A DNA stretch of 64,000 nucleotides from Bettongia penicillata ogilbyi. Taxonomy: Eukaryota; Chordata; Mammalia; Diprotodontia; Potoroidae. Positions within the stretch are counted from its first letter, which is position 1. Each line of letters opens with the position of its first letter. Below, in pieces: positions 45,470-57,159 of the stretch. The DNA is taken from assembly GCA_023548195.1 (NCBI GenBank), contig JAJHZJ010000252.1, positions 1,557,501 to 1,621,500 on the forward strand, written 5' to 3'. The position numbers and the translations under genes are program-made. A model generated the notes under the pieces. The model was not told the origin of the DNA. It ran no database searches and was given only the letters and a program-made list of their open reading frames with translations.

Positions 45470-46535
45470 TTCAGCTGTGGTCTTTTAATCAAGAATGCTT
45501 GAAAGTCCTCTATTTCATTGAATGACCATTTTTTCCCCTGAAGTATTATACTTAGTTTTGCTGGGTAGGTGATTCTTGGTTTTAATCCTAGTTCCTTTGA
45601 TTTCTAGAATATCATATTCCAAGCCCTTTGATCCCTTAATGTAAAAGCTGTTAGATCTTCTGTTATCCTGATTGTATTTCCACAATACCAGAATTGTTTA
45701 TTTCTGGCTGCTTGAAATATTTTTTCCTTGACCTGGGAACTTTAGAATTTGGCTATAATATTCCTAGGAGTTTTTCTTTTTGGATCTCTTTCAGGAGGTG
45801 ATCAGTAGATTCTTTCAATATTTATTTTACCCTCTGGTTCTAGAATATCAGGGCAGTTTTCCTTGATAATTTCATGAAAGATGATGTCTAGGTTCTTTTT
45901 TTTATCATGGCTTTCAGGTGGTCCCATAATTTTTAAATTGTCTCTCCTGGATCTATTTTCCAGGTCAGTTGTTTTTCCAATGAGATATTTTATGTTGTCT
46001 TCTATTTTTTCATTCTTTTGGTTTTGTTTTGTGAATTCTTGGTTTCTCATAAGGTCATTAGCTTCCATCTGCTCCATTCTAATTTTTAAAGAATTATTTT
46101 CTTCAGTGAGTTTTTGAACCTCCTTTTCCATTTGCCTAATTCTGCTTTTTAAAATATTCTTCTCTTCATTGACTTTTTGGACCTCTTTTGCTATTTGAGT
46201 TAGTCTATTTTTAAAGGTGTTATTTTCTTCAGCATTTTTTGGGTCTCCTTTAGCAAGCTATTGACTTGCTTTTCATGATTCTCTTGCATCTCTCTCATTT
46301 CTCTTTCCAATTTTTCCTCCACCTTTCTTACTTGATTTTCAAAATCCTTTTTGAGCTCTTCCATGGCCTGAGACCATTGCATATTTATTTTGGAGGTTTT
46401 GGATGCAGAAGCCTTGAGTTTTATGGCTTCATCTGATGTATGCTTGGTTCTTTCTCATTTGAAAGGATAGAAGAAAATACCTGTTCACTAAGAAAGTAAC
46501 CTTCTATAGTCTTATTTTTTCCCCTTTTGGGGCAT
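45470..46535 (-). pseudogene. L1 ORF1 (HAL1 copy B), disrupted
   Basis: The start is set at the atgccccaaaagggg codon at 46535, the usual ORF1 start in this family. Readable segments are the N-terminal helix (MQWSQAMEELKKDFENQV at 46382), the heptad coiled coil and RRM entry at 46131-45802 (MEKEVQKLTEENNSLKIRM, then TDLENRSRRDNLKIMG, then ENCPDILEPEGKINIERIY). Stops follow the start and separate these blocks. Compared with copy A it lacks the 110-bp duplication. Confidence 0.8.
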
Positions 46536-47230
46536 TTTCCCAGTCAGTTGATTTGACTTTTGAGTCCTTTGTCAAGAGGAGGGTATACTCTGGGGACCTA
46601 TAAGTTCTTAGTTCCTCCAAGGTGGCACAATCAAGGGAGAGGAGTTTACTCCTTTCCTGGCCTGTGCTCTGGTCTGGGAGTTACTGTAAGCTTTTCTGCT
46701 CAGGATCTGCCAGTAGAATTCCCTTTCCAGAGCCTCCACCAGCTCCACCACACCAGCATTCCTCCTCACCCCAGGACTGACACTCAGGGCTGAGACCCAC
46801 ATCAGCCACTCAATTCCCCCAGGGTCTTTAGGCTGTGCCACTGCCTAAGGCCAGGGCTAGGGGAAGATTCTCCTTCCTTCTCACTCAGGTGAAAGACCTT
46901 TCTCACTGACCTTTGAAGCTGTCTCTAGCATTTGTGGGTTGAGAGATCTGGGAACATCAGTTGCTGCTGGTGGTGCCCTGAAGCCTGCTTCAATCCCAAG
47001 CCCCATGGCCAAGGCTCGACTGTGCTCCAGTCTGAGACCAGTCTAGTAGACTTTTCCTGTCAGCCTTCCAGGCTGCCTTGGGCTGGCAGTCCCTTTCACT
47101 TTGTCATTTTGTGGCTTCTGCTGGTCTAGTATTTGTTTAGAGTTATTTTTTACAGGAGTTTTATGGATTGTGGGGGGAAAGCTTCTACAGATTATCCTTC
47201 TACTCTGCTGTCTTAGCTCTGCCTCTCCCC

Positions 47231-47322
47231 TTCCTTCATTTTTGAAGTAGACTATGACATCAGAGAAATGATGACATGACTTACATTTGCCTTTGTTTTG
47301 AGTGAGGGAGAGCTAGTTTCAT
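47231..47322 (-). mobile_element. RTE-tailed SINE fragment split by HAL1
   Basis: ttccttcatttttgaagtag, actatgacatcagagaaatg, atgacatgacttacattt and gttttgagtgagggagagct follow the tail and middle of the SINE family at 26447 in reverse. Its first bases lie on the far side of HAL1 copy B near 44383. Confidence 0.7.
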
Positions 47323-48550
47323 TCAAAGGAAGACTAAATGAGCAGGGGCAGGAGGAAAGGATGAAGGAGTATCTGCAACTGCACAAGGAGTCAACTACAT
47401 GATCTTTCTCAGAAATGGTCCCCAGTACCTCCTTTGTGATCTAATCAGAAAAGCCCCTAATAAAGCTGAACCTTGGATAGACCATTTTCAAGGCTAAGTA
47501 GAATTCAAGATGACTATAAATTTCAAGCAGCTCAGAAATGTAAGAACAATTTAAAAGAGAACAAATACTGAATTTTAACTAGCATTTTATTTGTTTTCAT
47601 TAACTTAGGGCCCATTATACTGGGACCCAATTCTGCTCATCCGCATACCTTGTCCTCCCAGTTATGTGCAACTAAAGGCTATTGGATCCAATCCTATGTA
47701 ATAAAAATGAATGACAGCATCACATTACCAATGATAATTCCTTCCCAACCATTCCCATTAAATCCTTTCTTGTTGCAAGTCATTGGTAAGACAAAAAGTT
47801 GTTGTAAACAGCTGAGCCAGCAACCAATTCTGCTTTATATTTGTTCCTCCTCCTCCTTATATTTGTACATCACTGCTTCTTGCCAAAGAAGTCAGTATGT
47901 CATGTTTTTTTGATAAAATGAAAATAAATTACAAAATAAATTACAAATAAATTCCACAGTGTTGGATGCAAGGGGCATGAAAAGCATATTCTTAAGGACC
48001 CTTTTACCATCCCATTTATTTATCCCATGTTATACATTATCCTTCTTGCAGATTGTAGGAGAGGAACAGAATTTGCTTTTTCAGCCAGCACTGGAAAAGT
48101 TCATTTTTCCACCACAAAAACCCTGCCTACATGATAAGAGTTCAAAGTTCAACTGTAAAAGTGAAACTGTTCCATTAATTTAGCTATTCTGTTAATTTCA
48201 TTTCATTTCATTAATCAAAGCTCATTTTTAAATAAAGGCCTACAGAACACAACAGAAACACATCTTATATCTTTTGTGAAGTAGTTGGAGTAATAAGACC
48301 ATCATACAAACAGCATTGGAAGGACCTTTGAAAGGCTAGCTCCTTAGCTATAAAACAGAACACTTTAACCCATTTTGGGTAGCTGAACATCTATCCAATT
48401 TTAAATGAACTCCTAAAGAGGAGATGTCATCATTTCCCTAGGTAGAAGTTAAACTTCTTAAAAGTACAGGTATTTTGTTTTTATAACCCTGGCACCCCCA
48501 CCAAATCTTACTCTGTTGCCTCCCCTAAGCATGGCACAGATGTCATCCTT
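47323..48550. other. No feature recognised
   Basis: No repeat family or gene is supported. A small ttaatttcattt-type duplication occurs near 48190, and aataaattacaaa words repeat near 47925-47950. Confidence 0.4.
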
Positions 48551-48643
48551 AAAAGTAATTTCTTTATAATGATGGGGCAGAGTAAAAGGAGGGACTTCAC
48601 TGAGCTCTCCCTCAAGGCCCTCCAAATATCTGTAAAAAATGAC

Positions 48644-48895
48644 TATGTGTGTGTTCATCCTTTGTTGCCAAAGAAGACCATGCCATCAGAGAAATGATGA
48701 CATGACTTGCACTTTGACTGTTTTGAGTGAGGGAGGGCTGTGTAGGTCACCAGCCTCACGTCTCCTCCAGAGCCATCTGAATCCAGTGACCAGATATTCA
48801 TCAGGATAACTGGAGATGACCCAGGATGAGGCAATTGGGGTTAAGTGATTTGCCCAAGGTCACACAGCTAGTGAGTGTCAAGTGTCTGAGGTGAG
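48644..48895 (-). mobile_element. RTE-tailed SINE nested in L1 5' UTR
   Basis: Reverse copy: tail gaagaccatgccatcagaga, middle cctccagagccatctgaatc, core aggtcacacagctagtgagt. Its head is truncated at the right. L1 5' UTR text (tgtaaaaaatgact before, ctacagaacccac after) flanks it, with about 15 bases of L1 missing at the junction and no clear duplication. Confidence 0.8.
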
Positions 48896-49382
48896 AACTA
48901 CAGAACCCACAAAATGACAGGGTGAAATAAACCCATAGCCCAAGACAACCTGGAAAGTCTACAGGAAAGGTCTTTCACACCAGGCAGGGAGTAGAGCACA
49001 GTCTGGGCACAGACTGACCAGAGCAGGTCTTAGGGGACTGAATCATTGGCAGCTGTGGCAGTTTCCAGACTTCACAACACAAAAATGCCAAAAAGGTCAG
49101 TGGGAAAACTCTGTGGGAGCTGGGTAAAAGAGGAGCACACAGTCTGGCTGGGTCAGGCTTCAGTCTCAGGGCAGTGGGGGGTGGGGGTGGAGACAACAGC
49201 TGGAGGTGTCAGAAGAAGCAACAACAGAGGCTACTTCTGGAACTCTGGGCCCACGGACAGTGGGGGATGGGTGGCTGGTAAAAAATCCCTGAAGTCTGGG
49301 ACAGTACATCCACCCTCACCCCCACAGGAAGCAGAGTTCTACCTTGACAAAGCATTAGAAAGTCAAGCATTTGGCTGGGAAG

Positions 49383-49880
49383 ATGAGTAAACATCATAAA
49401 AGAACTCAGACTATAGAATTTTACTTTGGTGACAAGGAAGACCAGGGCATACAACGAGAGGACAGCAAAGTGAAAGCTACATCAAAAGCCTCCGGGAGGA
49501 ATATGAATTGATGGCAGGCCATGGAGGAGCTTTTGAAAAAAGACTTTGAAAATCAAGTAACAGAAGTGGAGGAAAAGTTGGAAAGAGAAATGAGAGTAAT
49601 GCAAGAAAATCATGAAAAGTGAGTCAACAGCTTGCTAAAGGAGACCCAAAAAATACTTAATGAAATAACACCTTAAAAATAGACTAATCCAAATGGCAAA
49701 ACAAGTCCAAAAAGTCAAGGAGGAGAGGAATGCCTGAAAAAGCAGAATTGGCCAAATGAAAAAGGAGGACCACAAGTTCATTGAAGAAAATAATTCCTTC
49801 AAAATTAGAATGGAGAAAATGGAAGCTAATGACATTATGAGAAATCAAGAAATTATAAACAGAACCAAAAGAATGAAAAA
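49383..49880 (+). pseudogene. L1 ORF1 N-terminal fragment (insertion C)
   Basis: The frame starts atgagtaaacatcat and gives RTQTIEFYFGDKED, then (after a stop at 49510) MEELLKKDF and EVEEKLEREMRVMQENHEK, followed by further stops and a frameshift. Only the N-terminal region and part of the coiled coil exist. The RNA-binding domains are absent. Confidence 0.75.
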
Positions 49881-49892
49881 GTAATATCTTTA

Positions 49893-50820
49893 CCATAAAT
49901 TCTTTACCATACTGGAAAGGTCCTAAGTATGATCCTGCCAATAAAATGAATTTTTTTTTACAATTAGCCTAGATAGTTATGAACAGGCTCCTCAGTGGTA
50001 GCCTAACAATTCATTGGCAATGGCAACCAATGATATCAAGAAAAACACAAAAAGGTCCTTAGACCTGCACAGTCCTATTATAGGCATGACTCTAAAGCCA
50101 GTACCTTCTTAGTTCAGATTCAGCCGTGGGGTGAAATAAGACACAAGTCACTGGATCTTTAATGCTGCATATTTGAATGTAAATGTCCCAATCTTTTGTC
50201 ATAAATGTTAATTATCTTAACTATAAAATATATTCATTTTTATTTAGAAAAAAATGAATTTTGAAAGATGAAACTCATTACTTTCTGTTAAATATATGTA
50301 TAGATACCTTTTAGGCTCTCATTTATCTGTTAACTTTAAGAGTTGTGTTTTCCCATGGCATCAAATGAGTGAGCAAGTTTCTTCCTTTCTTTTAATTTCC
50401 ATGTGAGACAGTCTTGCATGATAATGGCAAACATATTTGGCAAACATATATCTTCTTGTTTTATTCTTCTTTTGACATTGATAATCAGAATATTGTTGAA
50501 TGTAGTTATCTCTGAAGTAGAAATTATCAAGGCCTCTTGTGTGATTTTTAATATGCAACTGAAGATACCTTGTTGAAGAAAAGGCTGTTTGTAGTCAATA
50601 AATAGCGAAATTTTTTCTATAACCTTAATGCAGTTATTTGATTATGAAGAAATGGTCTACTAAAAATTACAAATTACTTTATCTTTTTAAAAAAACAAAG
50701 ATCATTGAATGCTTAACAAAGAAGGATATTTACTTTGCCCAAACACAGCAAGAATACATAGCAAAGATACAGTGACACTAAACTTTTCTGGATACAGCCT
50801 TTTCTAGTCCCCAACTGGAA
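49893..50820. other. No feature recognised
   Basis: AT-rich sequence without a supported repeat or gene. Confidence 0.4.
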
Positions 50821-50824
50821 ACTG

Positions 50825-51265
50825 TGTGGTTAGTCAGTCATCAGGGCATGGTGATTCATGTCGTCTCAGTTACCCACCATGTCTGAGAGGCTGCATTACA
50901 TGCAGCTGGGACCAGGAAGTTGCTTGGGAAAGCTGTAGCCAATTCATCTGCTTGTGGAGAGGAAGCTACATCAGGAGAACTGGTCCTCTCATGTTATCCT
51001 TTGATAGAAAAATTATACAAAGAACTTAAGAAGATCCCTAAATTAAATCAACATATGTTTTGATACTTGATGACTTTAATGCAAAGGTGGGGAGAAGTAA
51101 AGATGGCAAGAAATATATTGGTAAATATAGATCAGAAATAAGAAATGGGAGAAGACAACCTAAAAAAAGGCCCATATATCTTTGTGAGAGGGGATACATA
51201 GGAGAGATTTCATCAAAAGCTGAAGGACTGGCTATCTAAAGGAAGAAAATAGAAATAGAATGAGG
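50825..51265 (+). mobile_element. RTE-type LINE endonuclease fragment
   Basis: Translation of the segment starting tacttgatgactttaatgc reads ILDDFNAKVG, matching the GDFNAKVG core of the APE-type endonuclease in RTE elements. It is followed by GKYRSEIRNG and by RPIYLCERGYIGE. The region upstream (50825-51040) is probably the preceding part of the same ORF. Only a short decayed piece remains. Confidence 0.6.
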
Positions 51266-51269
51266 TTGA

Positions 51270-51764
51270 TCTTTAGGTGAAGAAGACCTCTTGTTGACTG
51301 TAGGCAGAGTCTGATCTTTGGATAGCTCAATTGCTTATGAAGAAGCCAGTGAGAGACAATGAATTCACCTCCAGGGCACAGACTGACTTTAATATCCTTG
51401 TCCCTAGTTACTCATCTATGTGATTCCCAAAGAGGTATGAGAGGGAGACCAGAATGAAGAACCTGATTACCCTAAGACAAGTTGCTTACTAAGAGAAGGC
51501 GTTTTTAAGCAAGGAAGGATTATCAGATAGGAGCAACAAGAATTCTCCCATTGCTTTCCTGGAGATGACAAACATCTGAGTTGAGTCTTTGAAGGACTCA
51601 AATGACAGATGCTTCTGCTGATGTCAATCTAAGGGTCATGATCCTAGCTGCTCAGTAGTATTCCTGTCCATGCTCTGCTCAAAGGCATGTGATTTTGATT
51701 GCTGAAACCTCCAAGTATTCCAGCTAAAAAGGGAAAGGGAGAGGGAGTAAAAAGGGAACTGAAT
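51270..51764. other. No feature recognised
   Basis: It may include more decayed RTE sequence, but no motif supports this. Confidence 0.35.
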
Positions 51765-51993
51765 AAGCATTTATATAATAATATAATAATAAGTACTGTG
51801 CTAAGGGCTTTACAAACATCTCATTTCAACTTCACAATAGTGTGGGAAGTAGGTGCTATTATTATTTCCATTTTTCAGTTAAGGCAGAGATTAAGTAACT
51901 TGCCCAAGTTCACCCAGCTACTAAGTGTCTGAGGTTTGTTCAGGTTTGTTTTGACTCAAGGTCCAGCTCCATCCACTGTGCTAAGTAACTGCC
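51765..51993 (-). mobile_element. CORE-type marsupial SINE
   Basis: Reverse copy: gcatttatataataatataa, aagtactgtgctaagggctt, gtaggtgctattattatttc, aacttgcccaagttcaccca, and head catccactgtgctaagtaac. Confidence 0.7.
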
Positions 51994-51997
51994 TATG

Positions 51998-52052
51998 AGA
52001 GAGACAGACAGACAGACACACAGAGAGAGACAGAGACTGCGAGAGAGACAGA
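51998..52052. repeat. (GACA/GAGA)n purine-rich microsatellite
   Basis: Tandem gaca and gaga units directly after the SINE. Confidence 0.85.
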
Positions 52053-52711
52053 GAGCATATGGTAATACTCCACCTGGTGAGAACAACACAGAACCACATA
52101 ACCAACCAGTGGTTGAAGGTGGAAGAGATTTCAGTTACCTGTGAAAGCGTAAGCCAAGGGAGTCCAGTGTATTGACCCATTCTGTGAGGTGAGCAGAGCA
52201 GCCAAGCAATCTGTTTGTGCCTACCTGGCAGCCACGGTCCAGCTGTAGTTACTTGCCTCGTCTAGGCAAACAGTAGCTGAGCTTGGTGAGAGGAGTGATG
52301 TGACTACAGAGGATTGGCCTGAGACACTAAATCCTATGGAGAGCAAGTCCTACTGAGCCACTCATCCAGTGGAGACACTTTTCACCCCATAGAAGCAGCC
52401 AAGCTGGACTGTAGAGCAACTTGTTCCTCACCAGTGCCCTACCCCACTATAAATTTCATGAGAACCCTAAAGGTCAAAAAAAATGTTCTGGAGTTGTGAA
52501 TTGCCATGTACATGTGTGTTCCCTATAGATATACCTCACTACCTCTATATTTTAAATTCAAACCCCTTCTCCCCCTTCTGAATTGATAGGAATTTTCCAT
52601 AGTAGGGAAGGGGCATCCCTGGGCGGTAAACCCTGAGGTTAGGGAAATGCTTTGTATCTGCTGTTCTTCCTATGCATTTGAGTATATGCCTTTGCTAAAT
52701 AACTATTGTGG
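52053..52711. other. No feature recognised
   Basis: No repeat or gene is supported. The sequence is relatively GC-rich for this window. Confidence 0.35.
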
Positions 52712-52960
52712 TTGTGTTTGTCCTTCATTTTTGAAGAGGACCATGACGTCAGGGAAATGATGACATGGCTTGCAGTTGACTTGGATTTGAGTGAGGGAGG
52801 CCTGTGCAAGGTCACCAGCCTCACTTTCCCCTCCAGAGCCATCTGGGTTCAGTGGCCAGATACTCATCAGGTGGACTGGAGATGACCCGGGATGCACTGG
52901 GAGACCTTGGCCCTTTTAGGCTAAGGCCTTGTCAGATTCTCACTTTGAGTGAGTTAATGT
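52712..52960 (-). mobile_element. RTE-tailed SINE
   Basis: Reverse copy: tail gtgtttgtccttcatttttg, then gaggaccatgacgtcaggga. The middle is cctccagagccatctgggtt, with ggagatgacccgggatgcac. The head side differs from the 26447 copy (ttggcccttttaggctaagg), so it may be a variant with another 5' module. Confidence 0.75.
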
Positions 52961-53459
52961 CCATTCTGTGAATAGGCCTCTTTAAGAAATGAGTCAAAGG
53001 ATGGCCCCTTTGATTGAGAAAAAAAAAATAAACTGGGAGGGGAAGCTGGGCAACGGAGAAACAGTTACTATTGACATTCCCTCTGAGCCATAGCTGAGTC
53101 ATCTGCTGGTTTGAGTTTGGAGGGAAAAATACTGATAGAGACTTGTGAGCTAGTAGTTAGGAGGATAACTCCTCACGAGGTTAACTCTTGAACCTGAAAA
53201 GTAGTAGCAGCCATGTCCTCTTCTAACCCTCCTACGAGTGCTAGTGGGATTTAGGCAGGTGAACTCTGGAGGACAGGGGGAGGGTTATATCATAAACACT
53301 GTTTTTTTCATTGCTTCCCCCTTTCAGTATGTAAGTTTTGAACCATAGCTTAGCCCTTTTAAAATATTCAAATGTTTGGGGTTTTATTTTGATTTTTTTA
53401 AGGCAAGAAAGGCATGTTCTTAAAAAGATGTAGCTGTGGGTCATTTCTCGCCTCTAGTG

Positions 53460-53640
53460 CATACTGGTTTTTTGTGATTCTGAACAAATCACCTCTAAGT
53501 ATGCCCACCAACTTCAGTCTATAAATTGCAGCATAATTGCTTATTTGCATTGATAAAGTTTCCTCACTGGGAACTCCCTACACACCAACAAATTACAGTT
53601 CTAGATTACCCTATAAAGTTTATTTTATAAGCTGTGTTTA
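53460..53640 (+). repeat. MAR1-like marsupial SINE
   Basis: Contains ttctgaacaaatcacctcta, gtctataaattgcagcataa, tttgcattgataaagtttcc and tcactgggaactccctacac. Confidence 0.6.
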
Positions 53641-53649
53641 CATTTCAAT

Positions 53650-54620
53650 GATTCCACCCACTATGGTTCTCTCAAAATAAATGTCATCAATTCTTCTAAA
53701 AGTCCATTGTCACCCAATAGAATTATGCTGATTTTTGTAGGTTATTTTCTTTGGGGGTAAGCCATTCTCCTTTGCTTTTTTTGTATGTCGGAGTCCAAAA
53801 TTACTTTTCATTCCTTATTTCTGGTCAGTAGTCTTGTGTGATTTGGCCTGGTGCTCTTTTTTTCAATTTTTGGCCATTTCTCTTGAATTCAGAAACTCTG
53901 GAATTAATGACTGCATTTTTAAATGGGCTAAACCTGGAGTTCCTTTTCATGGAATTCCTGTTTATGTCCACTCATCTGTACTTTGCCCTTTATTTCCCAT
54001 ACTTTTGATCAATATTTTTATGGAAGGCTAATAATTCTTATATTTCTTTGAATTCTGCCATTGAAGCCACATTACCTTTGTTTATAGACATGTGTTCTTC
54101 TTTCAATTTTATTGTATTTTCACTTTGATCAATTATTTGTGTTGTATGTTTAAATTTCACTCCTTCCTTTTCATTTTCCAGCGTGTCCACTGTTTAAGGT
54201 TTTTTTAGCTTCTATTGCTAGCCAGAGATTTTTTAAAATTGAGAAATCTAATTTTCTTCCTTATTTTCTTCCTTTAATTTTTAAATTAGGTTCTCAATGA
54301 TTCTCAAATTCTTGTGGCCATTTCATTCTTTTTTCTTAAGTTCTAATTGTAGTTATGTCAGGATTATTCTCTTTCTTTTTCCTTTTTTTCTCTTTTTTAG
54401 AGATTTCTGCTAACATTCTTTTTGTCTTAGGATATGACATTATTATTTGGGGAGCTTTTGTTGTTATTTGTTGATTTCTTTTTTCTCTGAATAAATTTCG
54501 GCTTATTTTTTTCTATAAGGAATTTCTTTAGCCTCTCTCAGTTTATCTGGTACATTTGTAACTGTTTTGAAATGATTAAGGGAACTCTTATTCAGCCAGT
54601 CAGAAGTCTCCCAATCTCTT
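53650..54620 (-). mobile_element. Possible ancient L1 ORF1-like remnant
   Basis: The minus strand is A-rich and yields lysine/glutamate-rich broken frames resembling a coiled coil (for example SENTIKLKEEHMS). This suggests an old ORF1, but no RRM landmark is recognisable. It could be simply A-rich DNA. Confidence 0.25.
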
Positions 54621-55029
54621 TTTTCTTCTCCTATCAAAAAATTAAACTTTCACCTTTATCTTATGATTTTCCATTTGTTTCCAAGGATAGTCAAGAATTG
54701 CAAAAGAAAGTGAATAAGTATTGTTATGTATAGTTATTAACGTATTGCTTTTGCTTTGTGAACTTGGTAAGGAGAAATGAGTATAGTAAAGATAAATCTC
54801 ATTACAATAGTCTCCAAAGCCTGCATAGCCTCCACACCTATATCCTTAGTCTTGTATTTGCCTTTTTATCCTTGATGTTGAGTTATTTCAGGTACCCTCT
54901 TTAACAGGAATTGTTAACTTACAAGTTATAGGAGGGGAGTGACTGTTTTACTCATTTTACCTTACATATAATAGGAAGTCAATAAATGTTTATTGAATTA
55001 ATGAGCATCTGGTTTTGTTGGTTTTTTTT

Positions 55030-55260
55030 ATTACCAGAGGCAGAGGTAGTAGATAGAAAGCGACCTCAGGGGCCAAAAGGTTTTAAATCCTGACTCTGAC
55101 TCATACTAACTGTGTGAATTTTAACCTGGAAAGTCACTTAAATTCTCAGGACTCCATGCAACTTTCAAAACTATAAATTGTAAAGAAAGTACTTACCTGC
55201 ATTGGGAGAAGAAGTTCTTCACTGAAAACTCCCCATTTCAATGATATCACATGTTTGGTC
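55030..55260 (+). repeat. MAR1-like marsupial SINE
   Basis: gaggtagtagatagaaagcg, ccaaaaggttttaaatcctg, caactttcaaaactataaat, cctgcattgggagaagaagt and caatgatatcac follow the family order to near the 3' end. Confidence 0.65.
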
Positions 55261-56235
55261 CAAAAGAAACCATTTATTAGACATCCACATGTGTATTAAA
55301 ATTTTTTTCCAGTTGATCAAATATCCATGGATTTTTTTTTAATGTAAAGGTCCAGGACTTGAAAAAGTAGATAGATTCCTAGTTTATATAATACGTTTTC
55401 AGAGAACACTCATATTACCCACTGTTTCCATACCTCATTAACTTTTGAATCATCATAGTTGGAGTCGGATTTAAGAAATGGATGCCTGATGATATGTTGT
55501 ATAAGCTTTCATGCATTCTTTGCAAGAAGCAAGCTAAAAGTATGAGGAGAAGGGAAATGCAAAAGCATCTTTTTTGGTTTAAGAGAGCTTGTTTACTCGT
55601 GAGCTCATTTAACCTCACTTTCACCTGAGTGTGAGACTGGTGCCACTAAAATGACAAGACACCTTGGTTGACAATCTGTCCTGTTTTGTTCCTTCGAGAC
55701 AATACAAAGGTTTTGGTCTTGTAGCTACAAAGAGATGTTGCCTGACTGACAAAAGGGGCATGAAGTGAGCAGTTCTCTGTGCTTTCTGTTGTTTTCTTCA
55801 GGTTTAGTGTAACTTTTGCTTAAAAACCTTTTCTGATTCTTCTATCTGTGCTGTGGGGCGTTGTCAGTAGGATGCTTTTTGCAAGATGATTTGAATTTTG
55901 TTTGCAAGTATACAGATAAAGTGGGGGCAGGGATGGACTCTAATAGTGTAATCTATAATCAAGATGGGGGATTGAAACTGAGAAAGCTTAACTACTCAAT
56001 GACTGCAGTGTGGTTGAGTCTGTTTTTCACTGTTAATTCAAATTATAAATCTGGGATGCAAGAAAATGCTAAACATTATTATTTTCTAAACCATTGGGTT
56101 GGAGGTTTTCAAAGTAATTTAGTGGGGTTTTTGGTCAGATTTCACAATTGCAGTATCCTATATATGAGCTCACACTCAATTTGTTATGGTTTAGAGAGGA
56201 ATATACCCTAAAAGGGAGCTCTTTATTCATGAAGA
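55261..56235. other. No feature recognised
   Basis: The 116-codon open frame at 55861-56211 has no recognisable domain and no splice or promoter context. I treat it as chance. Confidence 0.4.
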
Positions 56236-56345
56236 AATGTATATTGAATTCAATGAGCATTTATTAAGCACCTACTAAGTGCAAGTCACCAGATTCAAAG
56301 ACAAAATCAACAATAGTCCCCACTGAACTTACATTCTATTGGCAG
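56236..56345 (+). repeat. R1 ancient repeat, 5' end
   Basis: tgagcatttattaagcacct, actaagtgcaagtcaccaga, cccactgaacttacattcta: the same start as the copies at 16380, 58612 and 60660. Confidence 0.55.
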
Positions 56346-56349
56346 GGTA

Positions 56350-56606
56350 GCAACAACAATAGCTAGCTTCTATGGTTCCTACTGTGTTCCAGGCACTGTG
56401 CTAGGTGCTTTATAAATATTATCTCATTTAATCTCTGGGAGGTAAGTGCTATTATTACTCACATTTTGCAGTTGAAGATACTGAAGCAAAAAGAGGTTAA
56501 ATAACTTGTCTAAGGTTACACAGCTAGTAAATATTTGAGGCTGTATTTGAACTCAGGTCATCCTGTCTCCAGATTCAGTGTTTCATCCACTGCACCATAA
56601 CATTTA
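56350..56606 (-). mobile_element. CORE-type marsupial SINE
   Basis: Reverse copy directly after the R1 fragment: ttccaggcactgtgctaggt, ggtaagtgctattattactc, aaggttacacagctagtaaa, and head tttcatccactgcacca. Confidence 0.75.
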
Positions 56607-57159
56607 TTTATGAATTTTTCTGTCCATTTAAACAAATAAATGTTTTACGGATTGTAAAAAATTGCTTCATTTCCTAATGATCTTCCAATCAAACTGACCA
56701 CTTTAATAAAACTCCCTCCTTTAACAAGAAGTATATTTAAACAAAACAAACACATTGACCATGAATGATAACATATACCCCATTCTGCACCAGCCATCTA
56801 CCAGATGTCTGTTAATAGAGGGAGATATATAGATATGTTTCCCCTGAAGTCATCTGAACATCATATTAACCAGAGGTGTGATGTCTTTCAATGGTGTTTT
56901 CCTTTGTATTATTGCAGTGGTTATGAACATCTTCTCAGTTTGCTTAACTTTATCAGTTAATACAGGCATTCTCAACTTTCTCTAAATTATTCATTTCTTA
57001 TGATTTCTTATGATTCTTATGTTTCTTATGATACAATAATATCTCATTATATTTATATGCCATAATTTGTCTAGTTGTCTCATATTTATGGGTACTCTGT
57101 TTCTTGTTCTTTGTTACAAAAAACCCCACAAAAACTCCATAAATATTTTTGTAAATATG
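56607..57159. other. No feature recognised
   Basis: AT-rich with a small local repeat of ttcttatgat words near 56997-57030. No gene. Confidence 0.4.

Larger units (their letters stand above)
44415..47230 (-). mobile_element. Full-length HAL1 (half-L1) element, copy B
   Basis: A 2.8-kb reverse copy. The 5' end (right) reads ggcagagctaagacagcaga on its sense strand. One ORF1 follows, then a long pyrimidine-rich (sense purine-rich) 3' UTR containing a (TC)n microsatellite, and an A-rich tail at 44415-44435. No ORF2 is present. It is flanked by 13 bp with one mismatch (ttctttcattttt at 44402-44414, ttccttcattttt at 47231-47243). It landed within the tail of an RTE-type SINE, remnants of which lie at 44383-44401 and 47231-47322. 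Confidence 0.85.
48567..49880 (+). mobile_element. 5'-complete, 3'-truncated L1/HAL1 insertion C
   Basis: It starts at or near the L1 5' end (gatggggcagagtaaaagga). It continues through a 5' UTR interrupted by a SINE (48644-48895) and ORF1 from 49383. It ends in the coiled coil at an A-rich word, gaatgaaaaa (49871-49880). In HAL1 copy A the same place continues into more ORF1. Flanks aaaagtaatttcttta (48551-48566) and aaaagtaatatcttta (49877-49892) match at 15 of 16 bases. This is a second 3'-truncated insertion with a duplication, ending at a different ORF1 position from insertion B. Confidence 0.75.

Noticed and set aside
49046..49390. 114-codon plus-strand frame
   Set aside because: It lies in the 5' UTR of L1/HAL1 insertion C and ends around the true ORF1 start. 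No domain.
55861..56211. 116-codon plus-strand frame
   Set aside because: No recognisable domain, splice sites or upstream promoter signal. The length is within chance expectation for 64 kb searched in six frames.
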